Counted from the stretch's first letter, positions 1-11,315 are shown. The stretch is 64,000 nucleotides of DNA from Sulfurovum sp. (GCA_027063305.1 JAMORY010000007.1:1-64000), one strand, 5' to 3'. Translations and numbers: made by a program. Notes: generated by a model not told the origin, from the letters alone.

Positions 1-174
1 CACTCTTACAATTGATCCCAATACTTCTTATCACTTCACTGTTAATTTTATGCTCTTCAATGTATTACCAGCTTTTTATCACGCCCATTCAAATCACAAG
101 TGCAATTTCACCTCAATTACGCCGCTATTTTAATCCATAGCTATAGATCTGTCTGCTAATTAACTACGTAGAAG

Positions 175-262
175 AGCGTTCAGCGTGTAGTGCTAAGCGT
201 TAAGAAGGTTAAGAAGGACATTAATTTCATGCTCTTACGCTACGCGCTTAACACTGAACGCT
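175..262. repeat. Imperfect long inverted repeat in the argH upstream region
   Basis: AGCGTTCAG at 175-183 pairs with CTGAACGCT at 254-262; internal GTGCTAAGCG pairs with CGCTTAACAC with one mismatch. Confidence 0.6.
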
Positions 263-333
263 TGGCACATCCGTGCCATCCATTTATCGCTTTTTCGCTA
301 AAATACACTAATTTATATGACTAGGATACTATT

Positions 334-1719
334 ATGGCAAAAAAGATCGCTTCAGCGAGAATTTCAGCAGAGAGTTCACGCCTGCTTCAGGAGTTGAACA
401 ACTCTCTCCCTTTTGACAAGGTACTTTACAGAGAAGATATCGAAGGTTCACGTGCGCATGCCTATATGCTCAAAGAGCAGGAGATCATCTCTGAAGAGGA
501 TTATGAGCAGATCGAGAATGGGCTTTATGAGATACTCAAAGACATTGAAGAGGGTAGATTGAGTCTCGATGGAGATGATGAAGATATTCACATGGCGATC
601 GAGGGTGAACTGACAAGACGTATCGGAGATGCAGGAAAGCGTCTGCATACTGCACGAAGCCGTAATGATCAGGTGGCACTGGATTTCAGACTCTACGTAT
701 TGAATAATACCAAAGCGATAGCTGAGCTGCTTTTGGAGAATATAGAGACACTTGTCAAAGTAGCAGAAGAGAATGCCGAAACGATGCTGCCGGGTATGAC
801 ACATCTGCAGCATGCTCAGCCGATTAACTTCGGTTACCATATGATGGCGTATGCAAGTATGTTCAAACGCGATTATGAGCGATTTATGAGCTCTTATGAG
901 CGTAATAACTATTCGCCTATCGGTTGTGCGGCTTTAGCAGGGACACCGCATCCTATTAACAGACAGACCACTTCGGACAAATTGGGTTTCAACGCACCAA
1001 CCCTCAACTGTCTTGATACGGTCAGTGACCGTGACTTTGCACTGGAGATCCTCTTTAACATCGCAACGATGATGATGCATATGAGCCGTTTGAGTGAAGA
1101 GCTTATCTTGTGGAGTGCGGCAGAATTTAAATGGGTGACACTGAGTGACCGTCATGCGACGGGTAGCTCCATCATGCCTCAGAAGAAGAATCCTGATATT
1201 CCAGAGTTGCTTCGTGGTAAAACAGGGCGTGTCAACGGTAACCTTGTGGCACTCTTGACTGTGATGAAAGGTCTGCCGCTTGCCTACAACAAAGATATGC
1301 AGGAGGATAAAGAGGGAGTCTTTGACTCTGTTAAAACCGCACTGCTCAGTCTTCAGGTACTCAATGAGATGATCGCCGATATGACGGTGAACAAAGAAGC
1401 AATGGAAGCCGCCTGTATGGTAGGACACCTCTCTGCTACCGACCTGGCAGACTACTTGGTTAAAGAGCAGGGGCTTCCGTTCCGTGATGCGTACCATATT
1501 ACCGGTAATGTGGTGAATCTTGCAGAAGAGAAGGGTGTTGATATCTCCCAGCTTACTTTGGAAGAGCTGCAGAGTATTGATGAACGCATTGGAGAAGGGG
1601 TGATCGCCCTGCTTGATATCCGTGCTTCAATGAATGCGAGACAGTCTGAGGGTGGTACGGCTACTATTAGGACTTTGGAGCAGGTTGAGAGTATGAAGGA
1701 GTGGATTGAAAAACAGTAG
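334..1719 (+). CDS. argH: Argininosuccinate lyase
   Basis: 461 aa; [17 protein letters not shown] and [20 protein letters not shown] signatures. Confidence 0.97.
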   Translation: MAKKIASARISAESSRLLQELNNSLPFDKVLYREDIEGSRAHAYMLKEQEIISEEDYEQIENGLYEILKDIEEGRLSLDGDDEDIHMAIEGELTRRIGDAGKRLHTARSRNDQVALDFRLYVLNNTKAIAELLLENIETLVKVAEENAETMLPGMTHLQHAQPINFGYHMMAYASMFKRDYERFMSSYERNNYSPIGCAALAGTPHPINRQTTSDKLGFNAPTLNCLDTVSDRDFALEILFNIATMMMHMSRLSEELILWSAAEFKWVTLSDRHATGSSIMPQKKNPDIPELLRGKTGRVNGNLVALLTVMKGLPLAYNKDMQEDKEGVFDSVKTALLSLQVLNEMIADMTVNKEAMEAACMVGHLSATDLADYLVKEQGLPFRDAYHITGNVVNLAEEKGVDISQLTLEELQSIDERIGEGVIALLDIRASMNARQSEGGTATIRTLEQVESMKEWIEKQ

Positions 1720-1721
1720 GT

Positions 1722-1743
1722 AAATATATGAACGTATCATTAG
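1722..1743 (+). repeat. Left copy of 22-bp direct repeat AAATATATGAACGTATCATTAG
   Basis: Identical to 2750-2771, which spans the OsmC start codon. Confidence 0.9.
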
Positions 1744-1912
1744 CTCGTTCTGTATTTTCTGATACGGAATACATATCCTATACTGAAACTATGTTTTGAT
1801 TTATTATTGTATGTATTTCATATCGAGAGATATGGAACAAGTCAAAATTAAGAATGAAGTAATTTGGCTCAATAACTAAAATAAGCTATAATTAAAAGAA
1901 AAAAGGGCAGTA

Positions 1913-2332
1913 GTGTATCTGAGCAGTGATGAGAAACAACACATTGTTGAAACGCTGAAGCAAGCGATACCGACACTTCAGGCACTCTACCTTTTTGGCA
2001 GTCAGAAAGACGGGAGTGCTGTTTCTTCCAGTGATGTGGATATCGCCTACTTGTCAAAGAAACCACTTGACAATGTCGTGCGCTGGGAACTCTCTCAGCA
2101 GTTGGCACGGCAGCTTTCCAAAGATGTTGATCTCATAGAGCTTTCTCAGACCAATACGGTGTTCAGATATCAGATACTCTCTACGGGTGAACGGCTATAT
2201 GGCGAGGGGTATGAGGTAGAGGCTTTTGAGACGCTTGCGTACAGTTTTTACCTGCGTTTTCAGGAGGAGAGACAGCCTATTGTCGATGCGATCATGCAAA
2301 GACGATCAGTTTCTGGAGGTTTGCATGTCTGA
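1913..2332 (+). CDS. MNT-type nucleotidyltransferase (MntA-like antitoxin)
   Basis: LFGSQKDGSAVSSSDVDIAYL matches the GSx10DxD nucleotidyltransferase motif; directly upstream of a HEPN reading frame. Confidence 0.85.
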   Translation: MYLSSDEKQHIVETLKQAIPTLQALYLFGSQKDGSAVSSSDVDIAYLSKKPLDNVVRWELSQQLARQLSKDVDLIELSQTNTVFRYQILSTGERLYGEGYEVEAFETLAYSFYLRFQEERQPIVDAIMQRRSVSGGLHV

Positions 2333-2746
2333 TGTAGTGCTGAACAAGATACAGACAATAGAGAGATGCTTACGGCGTATTCGGGAAGAGTATGTCGGTT
2401 CTGAAGCGGAGTTTGAAGAGAATTTTACGAAACAGGACTCGGTCATACTCAATCTGGAGCGGGCATCGCAGGCGAGCATTGACATCGCTACGCACATTGT
2501 AAAAACAGAAACCTCGGACTGCCTAATACCAGCCGTGAACTTTTTGACTTACTTTTAGAAGCTGACATTATTAGTCAAAAGAGCTGTACTCAGATGCAGA
2601 GGATGGTCGGGTTTAGAAATATTGCCGTGCATGATTATCAAAATTTGAACATTGAGATCGTAGTGGCGATCGTTCAGAAGCATCTTGTAGATTTTGAGAG
2701 CTTTATAGAAGAGATATTTAGCGGTTATTTGCAAAAAAACATCTAA
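2325..2746 (+). pseudogene. HEPN/HepT-like toxin (DUF86) with a -1 frameshift
   Basis: Frame 1 reads MSDVVLNKIQTIERCLRRIREEY...ATHIVK; the shifted frame continues NRNLGLPNTSRELFDLLLEADIIS...MVGFRNIAVHDYQNLNIE (RxxxxH HEPN motif). Break at the A-run 2501-2505. Confidence 0.8.
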
Positions 2747-2749
2747 GGA

Positions 2750-2771
2750 AAATATATGAACGTATCATTAG
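2750..2771 (+). repeat. Right copy of 22-bp direct repeat AAATATATGAACGTATCATTAG
   Basis: Identical to 1722-1743. Confidence 0.9.
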
Positions 2772-3226
2772 AGTATCTGGGTGAAAAGAAGTTCAAAGCC
2801 AATACCACGAAATCCTCTTATGTTTTGGACTGTAAAGAGATCACGCCTGTGGAGTATTTTGCTACTGGGATCATCGGATGTACGGGGATTGACCTTGTGG
2901 TGATGGCTGAAAAGGACGGGTATGTGGTGAGTAACTATAAAGTATCCGCAGAGATAGAGCGTCAGATGAGTGTGCCGATGAAGTTTGCGTCTTTGCACAT
3001 GATCTATGAATTTGAGGGGTCATTCGATGCCGTGAAGGCGAAGCGGTACATTTTGGCTTCTTTGGAGAGTTACTGCACGACCATCAATTCCATTAGAGAC
3101 TCTGTAAAGATCAGTTATACGATCGTCTATAACGGTGAGAAGATCGCAGTCAAAGAGAGCATTGCTTCCGGTGGCGGTGGAAGCATCGAGATGGATGATG
3201 GCTTTGGCGGAGCGTGTTGCTCCTAG
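2756..3226 (+). CDS. OsmC family protein
   Basis: 156 aa; MNVSLEYLGEKKFKANT...PVEYFATGIIGCTGIDLVVMAEK, OsmC-like. Confidence 0.8.
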   Translation: MNVSLEYLGEKKFKANTTKSSYVLDCKEITPVEYFATGIIGCTGIDLVVMAEKDGYVVSNYKVSAEIERQMSVPMKFASLHMIYEFEGSFDAVKAKRYILASLESYCTTINSIRDSVKISYTIVYNGEKIAVKESIASGGGGSIEMDDGFGGACCS

Positions 3227-3242
3227 GAAAGAGAGGTTTTTT

Positions 3243-3849
3243 CTACTTCATCCCCTCTTCTCGCATCTTCTGAAATTCTGCTCTGTCCATGTATCCATCT
3301 TTGTTTTGATCGATCTTTTGAAAATAGAGATCGTGTTTGAAACTGTTTGGATCCATATGATTGCGTTTGGCTCTGAAGATCTGGAATTCTTTTGAGGTGA
3401 TCTTTCCATCCTTGTCAATATCGATCGTGTCAAATGTAATGCCTTCTCTGCTTTTTTTCTCCATGGTAGCAAATTGTTCTCTTGGAAACTTTTCAAAGAT
3501 CATCTCTGAAACAGCAAGTGCTTCTTGTTGATTCATACGTCCTTTCATAGAGGGCATGATACCGAATGTCGATAGAAGCACAAAGTGCTTTGTCTGCACT
3601 CGGATGCATCAGATAGTCTGTAATGAAAGCAACAGCCTCTTTTTTCTTTGGATAATGCTCTTTGATATGAAGCATTACTTCATGATGGGAGGATTACCCG
3701 ATAAGCCCTTTTTTTTGATCTCTGGTAATAAGCTTGGTTATATGACACATAAAACATTTTGTTTTGTAAACCTGTTTGGCATCTATGGTGTCTGCCTGAA
3801 GAGAAGAGAGGATAATAAATAATAGAGAGAGGGTAAGTAGTGATTTCAT
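3243..3849 (-). pseudogene. Degenerate c-type cytochrome with C-terminal EF-hands
   Basis: Minus strand from 3849: MKSLLTLSLLFIILSSLQADTIDAKQVYKTKCFMCHITK (signal peptide plus CxxCH), then frame changes, then DIDKDGKITSKEF and DQNKDGYMDRAEF EF-hand loops. Confidence 0.75.
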
Positions 3850-4021
3850 GTTCTATCCTTTCTAAGTGGCTGTCCTATAATATCATAGTAGATATGAATT
3901 TCATATAAACTGTTTTTATCGTTTGCAACTTATTGAAGCCTTTGTTAACTTCAAAATAACTACAAAGAGAAATATTTACATTGCAGTGCTATAATCAAAA
4001 AAAGAGTCAGAAAGGATATTT

Positions 4022-4357
4022 GTGAAGAGATATATAGGTAAAAAGAAAGTGGCACGCATCTATATCAATAATCAGGATAAGTATGATGGCAAACCATTGT
4101 GGGAAGTGATTTTGTTCGAAGCCAAAGCGTATGGACTTGCCGGTGCTACGGTTTTGAAAGGGGTTGCCGGTATGGGGGCACATAGTGAAGTGCATAGTTT
4201 TAATGTGCTTGTTCTCTCTCAAGTCTTACCATTGGTGATCGAACTGATCGATGATGAAGCGAAGGTAAGAGGCTTTCTTGAGAAGATAGAACCTATGATA
4301 GAAGAGGGACTGACCTCTTTGAGTGATGTTGAAGTGATCACCTATAAACACAAGTAG
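4022..4357 (+). CDS. DUF190 family protein
   Basis: 111 aa; GLAGATVLKGVAGMGAHSEVHSF; next to crcB. Confidence 0.85.
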   Translation: MKRYIGKKKVARIYINNQDKYDGKPLWEVILFEAKAYGLAGATVLKGVAGMGAHSEVHSFNVLVLSQVLPLVIELIDDEAKVRGFLEKIEPMIEEGLTSLSDVEVITYKHK

Positions 4358-4365
4358 GAGAGGGA

Positions 4366-4746
4366 ATGAATCTTACACTTTTAATGATCATCGGGATGGG
4401 TGGATTTCTAGGAGCGATCTCCCGTTATCTGATCGCAGGTTTCGTGCAAAGTCATTCGGAAACTCTCTTTCCAGTAGGAACCCTTAGTGTGAATGTACTG
4501 GGAAGTTTTATTATCGGATTTGCTGCAATGTTATTTGCTCAGGTAGTAGAACCGGAGTACAAGGCATTTGTGATGACCGGATTTTTGGGAGCGTTGACAA
4601 CATTCTCAACCTTCTCTCTTGAGAATGTCAATATGCTTCAAGACGGAGACTATACAAAGGTAGCACTTAATCTGTTTTTAAATGTAACTCTGACGATCTT
4701 AGCAACATTGCTTGCCATGATGCTCTTTAAGAAGTTCTATGCGTAG
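4366..4746 (+). CDS. crcB: CrcB/Fluc fluoride channel
   Basis: 126 aa; GGFLGAISRYLIAG and TGFLGALTTFSTFSLE motifs. Confidence 0.95.
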   Translation: MNLTLLMIIGMGGFLGAISRYLIAGFVQSHSETLFPVGTLSVNVLGSFIIGFAAMLFAQVVEPEYKAFVMTGFLGALTTFSTFSLENVNMLQDGDYTKVALNLFLNVTLTILATLLAMMLFKKFYA

Positions 4747-4800
4747 ATAGAGGAGATTTGGTTATAATCCGTTTCAAATTTGATATCGGGAAGTAACAAC

Positions 4801-6636
4801 ATGATACAACTTACCAATCTCTCCAAAAGCTTCGGGGGACAAACCCTCTTTCGTGATGTGAACCTTAAAGTCGCCAAAAACCAGAAGATCGGTCTGGTCG
4901 GGCGTAACGGATCGGGGAAATCGACACTATTTAAGATGATCCTCGGAGAAGAAGGATGGGACAGTGGCGATATCGCCATTCCGAAGAACTACCGTATCGG
5001 GGCATTAAAGCAGCATCTGGTCTTTACTGAAAAGACAGTGCGTGAAGAGTGTGCGTTGGTACTGCCTGAAGATGAGCAGTGGAACTTTTACAAGATCGAG
5101 AAACTGCTCTTTGGGCTGGGCTTTACCGAAGAGGATCTCGATAAAGATCCATTAAGCTTCTCAGGAGGATATCAGATCCGTATCAACCTGGTTAAACTGC
5201 TGGCGACCGAGCCCAATATGCTGCTGCTGGATGAGCCGACCAACTACCTTGATCTCCCTTCACTTCGCTGGCTTAAGAGTTTCATTCGGGAGTTTGACGG
5301 TGAAGTGCTGCTCATTACCCACGACCGTGATTTTATGGATTCGGTCACGACCCATACGATGGGTGTGCAGCGTAAAGGATTGCGTCTGGTACAGGGAGAC
5401 AGCCACAAATACTATGCGACGCTTGATCTTGAAGATGAGACCTACGAAAAGACCAAAGCCAATCAGGAGAAGAAGCGTAAGGAGCTTGAGGAGTTCGTTG
5501 CCAGAAACAAAGCCAGAGCCTCTACGGCAGCGATGGCACAGTCGAAGCAGAAAGAGCTGGATAAGATGGAGGAGATGGGAGAGCTTGAGACCGATACCGA
5601 TCTCTCATTTCGTTTTAACTATGCCGATACGCCTGCAAAGATCGTACTGAGGGCTGAGAATTTGAGGTTTGGGTATGATCCTGAAAATCCTCTTTTTGAG
5701 AATGTAACCTTTGCTCTGGAGAAGGGGAAGCGTATTGCGATCATCGGAAAGAACGGAAAGGGTAAGTCGACACTGCTCAATTATATTGCAGGGGAGCTGC
5801 CTCTGCAAAAAGGAACGCTGAACTATCATCCCTCTACCAAGTTTGCTCACTTCGGACAGACCAATATTGAGCGTTTGAATACCTCTGCAACGATCGTAGA
5901 GGAGATCGCTTCGATGAGTAAGGAGATCGGTATTCCACAGGCACGTAATATTGCTGGGCGGATGATGTTCTCAGGGGAACTTGGGGACAAGAAGATCGAA
6001 GTGCTTTCAGGAGGGGAACGAAGCCGTGTGATGCTTGGGAAGATCATCGCTACACCTGCGAATCTGCTCTTTTTGGATGAACCGACCAACCACCTTGATA
6101 TGCAATCGATCGATGCGTTGGCAGATGCCATTGAAGCCTTTGAAGGCTCACTTATTATGGTCACGCACTCGGAGATGCTGCTTAGACGACTGGCGGATGC
6201 ACTGATCATCTTCCATAAAGGCGGAGCGGAGTATTTTGAAGGGATGTATGATGAGTTCCTTGAGAAGATCGGCTGGGAAGAGGAAGAGGGAAGTAAGCCT
6301 AAAAAGAAGAAACCCAAGATCGACTACAAGGAGCGTAAGAAGCTTCGTCGTGCCTTGACACAGGAGCGTAACGAGAAGCGTAAGTCCTTTACCAAAGAGA
6401 TCAAACTGTGCGAAGAGAAGATAGAGAAACTTGAAGAGGAGATGGTGCTAAAGAACGAAGCTCTTGAGCAAGCTTCACTCTCCGGTGACAATAGTGCCAT
6501 TATGGAGCTTTCCAAAGAGGTAGGGATCTTACAGCAGCAGGTAGATGAGTGGTTTGAACGGTTGGAAACAGCCTCATTGGAAGATGAGGAGATCGTGGCG
6601 GAGTATGAGGAGAAGTTAACGGCTTTAGACAGTTGA
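4801..6636 (+). CDS. ABC-F family ATP-binding protein
   Basis: Two Walker A sites (GRNGSGKST, GKNGKGKST), LSGGERSRV, C-terminal coiled coil. Confidence 0.9.
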   Translation: MIQLTNLSKSFGGQTLFRDVNLKVAKNQKIGLVGRNGSGKSTLFKMILGEEGWDSGDIAIPKNYRIGALKQHLVFTEKTVREECALVLPEDEQWNFYKIEKLLFGLGFTEEDLDKDPLSFSGGYQIRINLVKLLATEPNMLLLDEPTNYLDLPSLRWLKSFIREFDGEVLLITHDRDFMDSVTTHTMGVQRKGLRLVQGDSHKYYATLDLEDETYEKTKANQEKKRKELEEFVARNKARASTAAMAQSKQKELDKMEEMGELETDTDLSFRFNYADTPAKIVLRAENLRFGYDPENPLFENVTFALEKGKRIAIIGKNGKGKSTLLNYIAGELPLQKGTLNYHPSTKFAHFGQTNIERLNTSATIVEEIASMSKEIGIPQARNIAGRMMFSGELGDKKIEVLSGGERSRVMLGKIIATPANLLFLDEPTNHLDMQSIDALADAIEAFEGSLIMVTHSEMLLRRLADALIIFHKGGAEYFEGMYDEFLEKIGWEEEEGSKPKKKKPKIDYKERKKLRRALTQERNEKRKSFTKEIKLCEEKIEKLEEEMVLKNEALEQASLSGDNSAIMELSKEVGILQQQVDEWFERLETASLEDEEIVAEYEEKLTALDS

Positions 6637-6655
6637 CATCGGGGAAGCCCGATGT
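6636..6655. terminator. Bidirectional hairpin between convergent genes
   Basis: ACATCGGG-GAAG-CCCGATGT, perfect 8-bp stem. Confidence 0.7.
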
Positions 6656-6661
6656 TATAAG

Positions 6662-7015
6662 CTAGATGCTTTTGTGTGGATCTTCATGTTGATGGTTCCA
6701 GACAAGTTTGCCTCCACCTAAGATATGGAAATGAAGATGTGGTACTTCCTGCCCACCATCACTTCCATTGTTCGTAATAAGTCTGTATCCGGTTTGATCG
6801 ATACCGAGTTTCTCTGCAACATCTTGGATGAAAGGTGTCATCTTAGCCATCGTCTGGGCATCTACGGATTGAAAATTCTCTACATGCACTTTTGGAATGA
6901 TGAGTACATGTATGGGGGCAGTTGGATGAATATCGTGAAAAGCTAAGAAATCCTCATTTTCATGAACCGTATTATTAGGGATCTCCCCTTTGACAATTTG
7001 ACAGAATATACACAT
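6662..7015 (-). CDS. HIT family hydrolase
   Basis: MCIFCQIVKGEIP start and HLHFHILGG histidine triad. Confidence 0.95.
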   Translation of the reverse strand: MCIFCQIVKGEIPNNTVHENEDFLAFHDIHPTAPIHVLIIPKVHVENFQSVDAQTMAKMTPFIQDVAEKLGIDQTGYRLITNNGSDGGQEVPHLHFHILGGGKLVWNHQHEDPHKSI

Positions 7016-7137
7016 ACTTTAAATCCTTCATGATGGTGTTGTATGGCAATTATATCACACTAAATCCCACTATTAGTTACATTTAGATAAAATCACGATA
7101 ATTTTTGATCATTATATTATGCGATAAATGGAGCATT

Positions 7138-8130
7138 ATGGAGAATTTAGAAGTAAAGATACTTCAAGCCGACTCGCTTGAAGCATTGGAAAAAGTACGT
7201 ATCGAACTTTTTGGAAAAAAAGGTGTCTTAGCAGCGGAGTTTGCGAAGATGAAAGATATCCCCGGACCGGAAAAAAAGGCTTTTGCAGAGGGGCTGAACA
7301 AGCAAAAAGCCGCACTACAGGCTACATTTGACTCACGTTATGAGGCATTGAAGGCCGAAGAGATCGAGAAAGTGCTCAAGAGTGAGGCGATCGATGTATC
7401 GCTTTATGGCACCTTGGCACAAAAGGGTGCACTACACCCTGTGATGGAGACGATGGACAAGATCATCGACTACTTTGTGGCACTCAACTTCTCTGTAGAG
7501 AGCGGCAATATGGTCGAAGATGACTTCCATAACTTTGAAGCATTGAACCTGCCGAAATACCATCCTGCACGTGATATGCAGGATACGTTCTACTTTAAAG
7601 ACGGCGGATTATTGCGTACGCATACCTCACCGGTACAGATAAGAACGATGCTCAAAGAGAAACCGCCGATCCGTATGATCGCACCGGGGTCTGTCTTTAG
7701 ACGTGATTATGATGTAACCCATACGCCGATGTTCCATCAGGTAGAGGGATTGGTTGTCGATGAGAAAGGCAAGATCTCGTTTGCCAACCTCAAAGCGATA
7801 TTGACCGATTTCCTTCAGTATATGTTCGGAGATGTCGATGTCCGTTTCCGCCCGAGCTTCTTTCCTTTCACCGAGCCTTCAGCAGAAGTGGATATTAGCT
7901 GTATCTTTTGTGATGGAGAGGGGTGTCGTGTCTGTTCTCATACGGGATGGATTGAGATCCTCGGATGCGGTATTGTCGATCCGAACGTCTTTAAAGCCGT
8001 AGGGTATGAAGATGTAAGCGGTTATGCGTTTGGTTTGGGTGTAGAACGTATTGCGATGTTGGTACATAAGATCCCTGATCTTAGAAGCCTGTTTGAAGGA
8101 GATATTCGTTTGTTGGAGCAGTTTAGATGA
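7138..8130 (+). CDS. pheS: Phenylalanyl-tRNA synthetase alpha subunit
   Basis: [34 protein letters not shown]; start moved to MENLEVK. Confidence 0.97.
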   Translation: MENLEVKILQADSLEALEKVRIELFGKKGVLAAEFAKMKDIPGPEKKAFAEGLNKQKAALQATFDSRYEALKAEEIEKVLKSEAIDVSLYGTLAQKGALHPVMETMDKIIDYFVALNFSVESGNMVEDDFHNFEALNLPKYHPARDMQDTFYFKDGGLLRTHTSPVQIRTMLKEKPPIRMIAPGSVFRRDYDVTHTPMFHQVEGLVVDEKGKISFANLKAILTDFLQYMFGDVDVRFRPSFFPFTEPSAEVDISCIFCDGEGCRVCSHTGWIEILGCGIVDPNVFKAVGYEDVSGYAFGLGVERIAMLVHKIPDLRSLFEGDIRLLEQFR

Positions 8131-10463
8131 TAGTAACAAGATCATGGTTGAATGAGTTTATAGACCTTAGTGGCGTCAGCAACGAAACGCTCTATGAGAC
8201 TTTCAATGCTATCGGTTTGGAAGTGGATAGCATGGAAGAGGTCAAGATCCCTGAAAAAGTGGTGGTCGGAAAGATCCTCTCTTGTGAAAAGCATCCGGAT
8301 GCGGATAAATTGAACGTATGTCAGATCGATGTCGGTTCCCAGAAACTACAGATCGTTTGTGGTGCGGCCAATGTCGTGGATGCGGAATATGTTGCAGTTG
8401 CGACCATCGGTGCGGTACTTCCTGGTGACTTTAAGATCAAACATGCAAAACTTCGTGGTGTAGAGAGTGCGGGAATGGTATGTGCCGCATCTGAGCTGGG
8501 GCTTCCTGATATGGGTAAAGGGATCATGATCCTGGACGAGAGTATCGGAATGCTTGAAGTAGGGCGTGAGCTTGGTAGTTATGAGAAAGTAGCCGATACG
8601 ATCATTGAGCTTGAGTTGACCGCAAACCGTGGGGACTGTCTAAGTATCTATGGTGTGGCGCGCGATCTCTCCGCTGCGCTCAATATTGAGATGAAACCGT
8701 TTGAGGTAAAACTTGAAGAGCGTATGAAGCTCGGTATAGCACGAAAAGCAGACTTGCATACCAAAGGTGAGATGGATGCGGATCTTTGCTATAAGCTTGC
8801 CAGAGTAGAGAAGAGTGCCAGCAGTTTCCTCATTAAGCTGCGTTTGGCGATGGTCAAGGTGGAAGCAAGCTGTGCGCTGGAAGAACTTTTGGCATATGCG
8901 ACCCATGCAACGGGTGTGATCTTGCGTATGTATAGCTGTGCCAGCCTGTGTGAACCGGAAGATGAGAAAGTGATCGTTTCGGTCGAGGCATATGCCAAAG
9001 GGATCATTCATGTGTATGCCAATGGGAAACATGTAAGTATCGTAGGGGTTAATCAGGTAGCTAAGACCAAGCCGACCGATGAGAGTAATGAGGTCTTGAT
9101 CGAAGCAAGCTATATCCACCCCGATCTGCTTTCCGAAGCGGTCGCTTCACTTGATGTGGAGAAGGATGAGCTTTTCTATAAGACATCACGCGGTTCGAAC
9201 GGGGATCTGACATTCGGGTTAACTTATCTTTCGTATTTGATGGAGACCTACACGAAGAGTGAGTGTTATGAAGGTGCTTTAGAAGTTGAGGTAGAGCGTG
9301 AGCAGATGAAGATCCTGGTAGATGCAAACGAGATCTCCTCTATTATCGGTATGGATGTGGACCTTGGTAAGATAGCTACGGTATTGCAGAAACTTGGTTT
9401 TGAGATCACTGCGATGAACGACCATCAGCTTGCAACAAAAGTACCGCTCTTTAGACACGACATTAAGAATATTCAGGATATTGCAGAAGAGATCGTACGT
9501 ATTATCGGTATCAACAATATTCCGGCAAAACCGCTTGTGTTTGCTGAGAAGAAACGACTCAATGCCACTTCAGATAGATATAAAGCGAAAAAAGCGTTAC
9601 GAAATAGAGCAGTGGGTATCGGATTCTATGAAAACGTTTCGTATGTATTTAGTGAGCGTGCAACACTTGAACAGTATGGTTTTGAAGTGACGAAAGATGC
9701 ATTGGAGCTTGCCAACCCGATCGCAGAAGAGCTTAACACATTAAGAAGTACACTATTGACCAATCAGCTTCTTGCTGTTAAACGTAATGTAAGCTATACG
9801 AAGAAATCCATTCCGCTATTTGAGATCGGTGCGGTATTCGATGCTGAGCGTAACCAATCGGAGAGAATGGTGTTCGTTTTTGCCGGGCAGGTGGAAGTGG
9901 AGAGTATCAAAAATGCGGGAAAACCGCCATTGATCGATTTTGCAACATTTACACAAAAGCTAGGAGCGGTGATCGGCCACTTCGAACTTGTACCATGTAC
10001 GCAGAAGAATGGTTTGATCCATCCATATCAGTCGGCAGACATCGTCAAAGATGATAAAGTGTGCGGTTTCATAAGTAAACTTCACCCTACTGTGCAAGAG
10101 GCATATGGAATCCCTGTGACATTCATTGCAGAGGTTGAGCTTGAAGCATTGATGCCTAAACATATCAATGCGAAGCCGATCTCCAACTTCCAAGGGGTAT
10201 ACAAGGATCTCAGTATCGTTATCGATAAATCGATGAACTATTATGAGGTTGTAAAGGTGTTGAACGGATTAGATCTTCCAATGCTTAAAGAGAGTTATCC
10301 TATCGATGTCTATACCGATGAGAAGCTGGGTGACAAGAAATCACTGACAATACGTTTCTTTATCCAGTCGATGGAGAAGACACTTAAAGAGAAGGATATC
10401 GAGGAGGTCATGCAGAAGATCATAGAGGCCTTGGCATCTGAGTGTGGAGCGGAGTTACGATGA
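8127..10463 (+). CDS. pheT: Phenylalanyl-tRNA synthetase beta subunit
   Basis: 778 aa; N-terminal tRNA-binding domain, [19 protein letters not shown]; overlaps pheS stop. Confidence 0.97.
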   Translation: MIVTRSWLNEFIDLSGVSNETLYETFNAIGLEVDSMEEVKIPEKVVVGKILSCEKHPDADKLNVCQIDVGSQKLQIVCGAANVVDAEYVAVATIGAVLPGDFKIKHAKLRGVESAGMVCAASELGLPDMGKGIMILDESIGMLEVGRELGSYEKVADTIIELELTANRGDCLSIYGVARDLSAALNIEMKPFEVKLEERMKLGIARKADLHTKGEMDADLCYKLARVEKSASSFLIKLRLAMVKVEASCALEELLAYATHATGVILRMYSCASLCEPEDEKVIVSVEAYAKGIIHVYANGKHVSIVGVNQVAKTKPTDESNEVLIEASYIHPDLLSEAVASLDVEKDELFYKTSRGSNGDLTFGLTYLSYLMETYTKSECYEGALEVEVEREQMKILVDANEISSIIGMDVDLGKIATVLQKLGFEITAMNDHQLATKVPLFRHDIKNIQDIAEEIVRIIGINNIPAKPLVFAEKKRLNATSDRYKAKKALRNRAVGIGFYENVSYVFSERATLEQYGFEVTKDALELANPIAEELNTLRSTLLTNQLLAVKRNVSYTKKSIPLFEIGAVFDAERNQSERMVFVFAGQVEVESIKNAGKPPLIDFATFTQKLGAVIGHFELVPCTQKNGLIHPYQSADIVKDDKVCGFISKLHPTVQEAYGIPVTFIAEVELEALMPKHINAKPISNFQGVYKDLSIVIDKSMNYYEVVKVLNGLDLPMLKESYPIDVYTDEKLGDKKSLTIRFFIQSMEKTLKEKDIEEVMQKIIEALASECGAELR

Positions 10464-11305
10464 GTATGAAGATCCAGCTTGCTTCCAGTTATGGTTTCTG
10501 TTTTGGTGTTAAACGTGCGATCCGTATTGCAGAGGAGCATCAAGGAAGTAAAACCTACGGTCCGCTCATTCACAACAAAGATGAGATCAACCGTCTTAAA
10601 GAGGGGTTTGATATCGGATTGGCGGAGAAGCTTGATGATGTAGAGGCGAACGATGCGGTAGTAATCCGTACGCATGGTATTCCCAAAGATGAACTTGCGC
10701 AGTTGAAGGCTCAAGGCAATGAGATCATCAATGCTACCTGCCCGTATGTAACGACACCACAGAATATCGTCGCACAGATGAGTGAAAAAGGTTACAGTAT
10801 TGTGATCTTCGGAGATAAGAACCATCCTGAGATCAAAGGAGTGGTCTCTTATGCAAAAGATCAACGCAATGCATTTATCGTAGCGGATGAGAAGGAGCTT
10901 GAAGGTTTACCGATCCTTTCCAAAGTTGCCGTTGTCGCACAGACGACCAGAAAGCCCGAAGATTTTCTGAAGGTTGTGAATGCTCTGATCTTGAACCATA
11001 AAGAGGTACGTGTTTTCAATACCATCTGTAATGCGACGTTTGAAAACCAAGATGCGGCGGCAGAGCTTGCCAAAGATGCGGATGTGATGATCGTGATCGG
11101 AGGGAAACACTCTTCCAATACCAAGCAGTTGCACTCTATTTGTAAGAGCTATTGTGATGAGAGTTATCTTATTGAAAATGAGAGTGAGCTTAAAGCTACG
11201 TGGTTCGAGGGTAAAGAGCTATGTGGTATCTCCGCAGGGGCATCAACACCGGATTGGATCGTTCAGAATGTGATCGATGCCATTGAAAAGATCGTAAAAC
11301 AGTAA
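10460..11305 (+). CDS. ispH: 4-hydroxy-3-methylbut-2-enyl diphosphate reductase
   Basis: GFCFGVKRAI, TYGPLIHNKDEINRL, GISAGASTPDWIV. Confidence 0.97.
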   Translation: MSMKIQLASSYGFCFGVKRAIRIAEEHQGSKTYGPLIHNKDEINRLKEGFDIGLAEKLDDVEANDAVVIRTHGIPKDELAQLKAQGNEIINATCPYVTTPQNIVAQMSEKGYSIVIFGDKNHPEIKGVVSYAKDQRNAFIVADEKELEGLPILSKVAVVAQTTRKPEDFLKVVNALILNHKEVRVFNTICNATFENQDAAAELAKDADVMIVIGGKHSSNTKQLHSICKSYCDESYLIENESELKATWFEGKELCGISAGASTPDWIVQNVIDAIEKIVKQ

Positions 11306-11315
11306 GTAGGGTTAC

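Noticed and set aside
448-1497. Antisense ORFs inside argH (130 and 187 aa)
   Set aside because: No recognisable motifs; shadows of a strong coding frame. Same reasoning applied to antisense ORFs in rpsA, serA, icd, dnaE, sucC and others.
3960-4021. Fluoride riboswitch before DUF190/crcB
   Set aside because: Could not find the conserved fluoride riboswitch elements in the short AT-rich leader.
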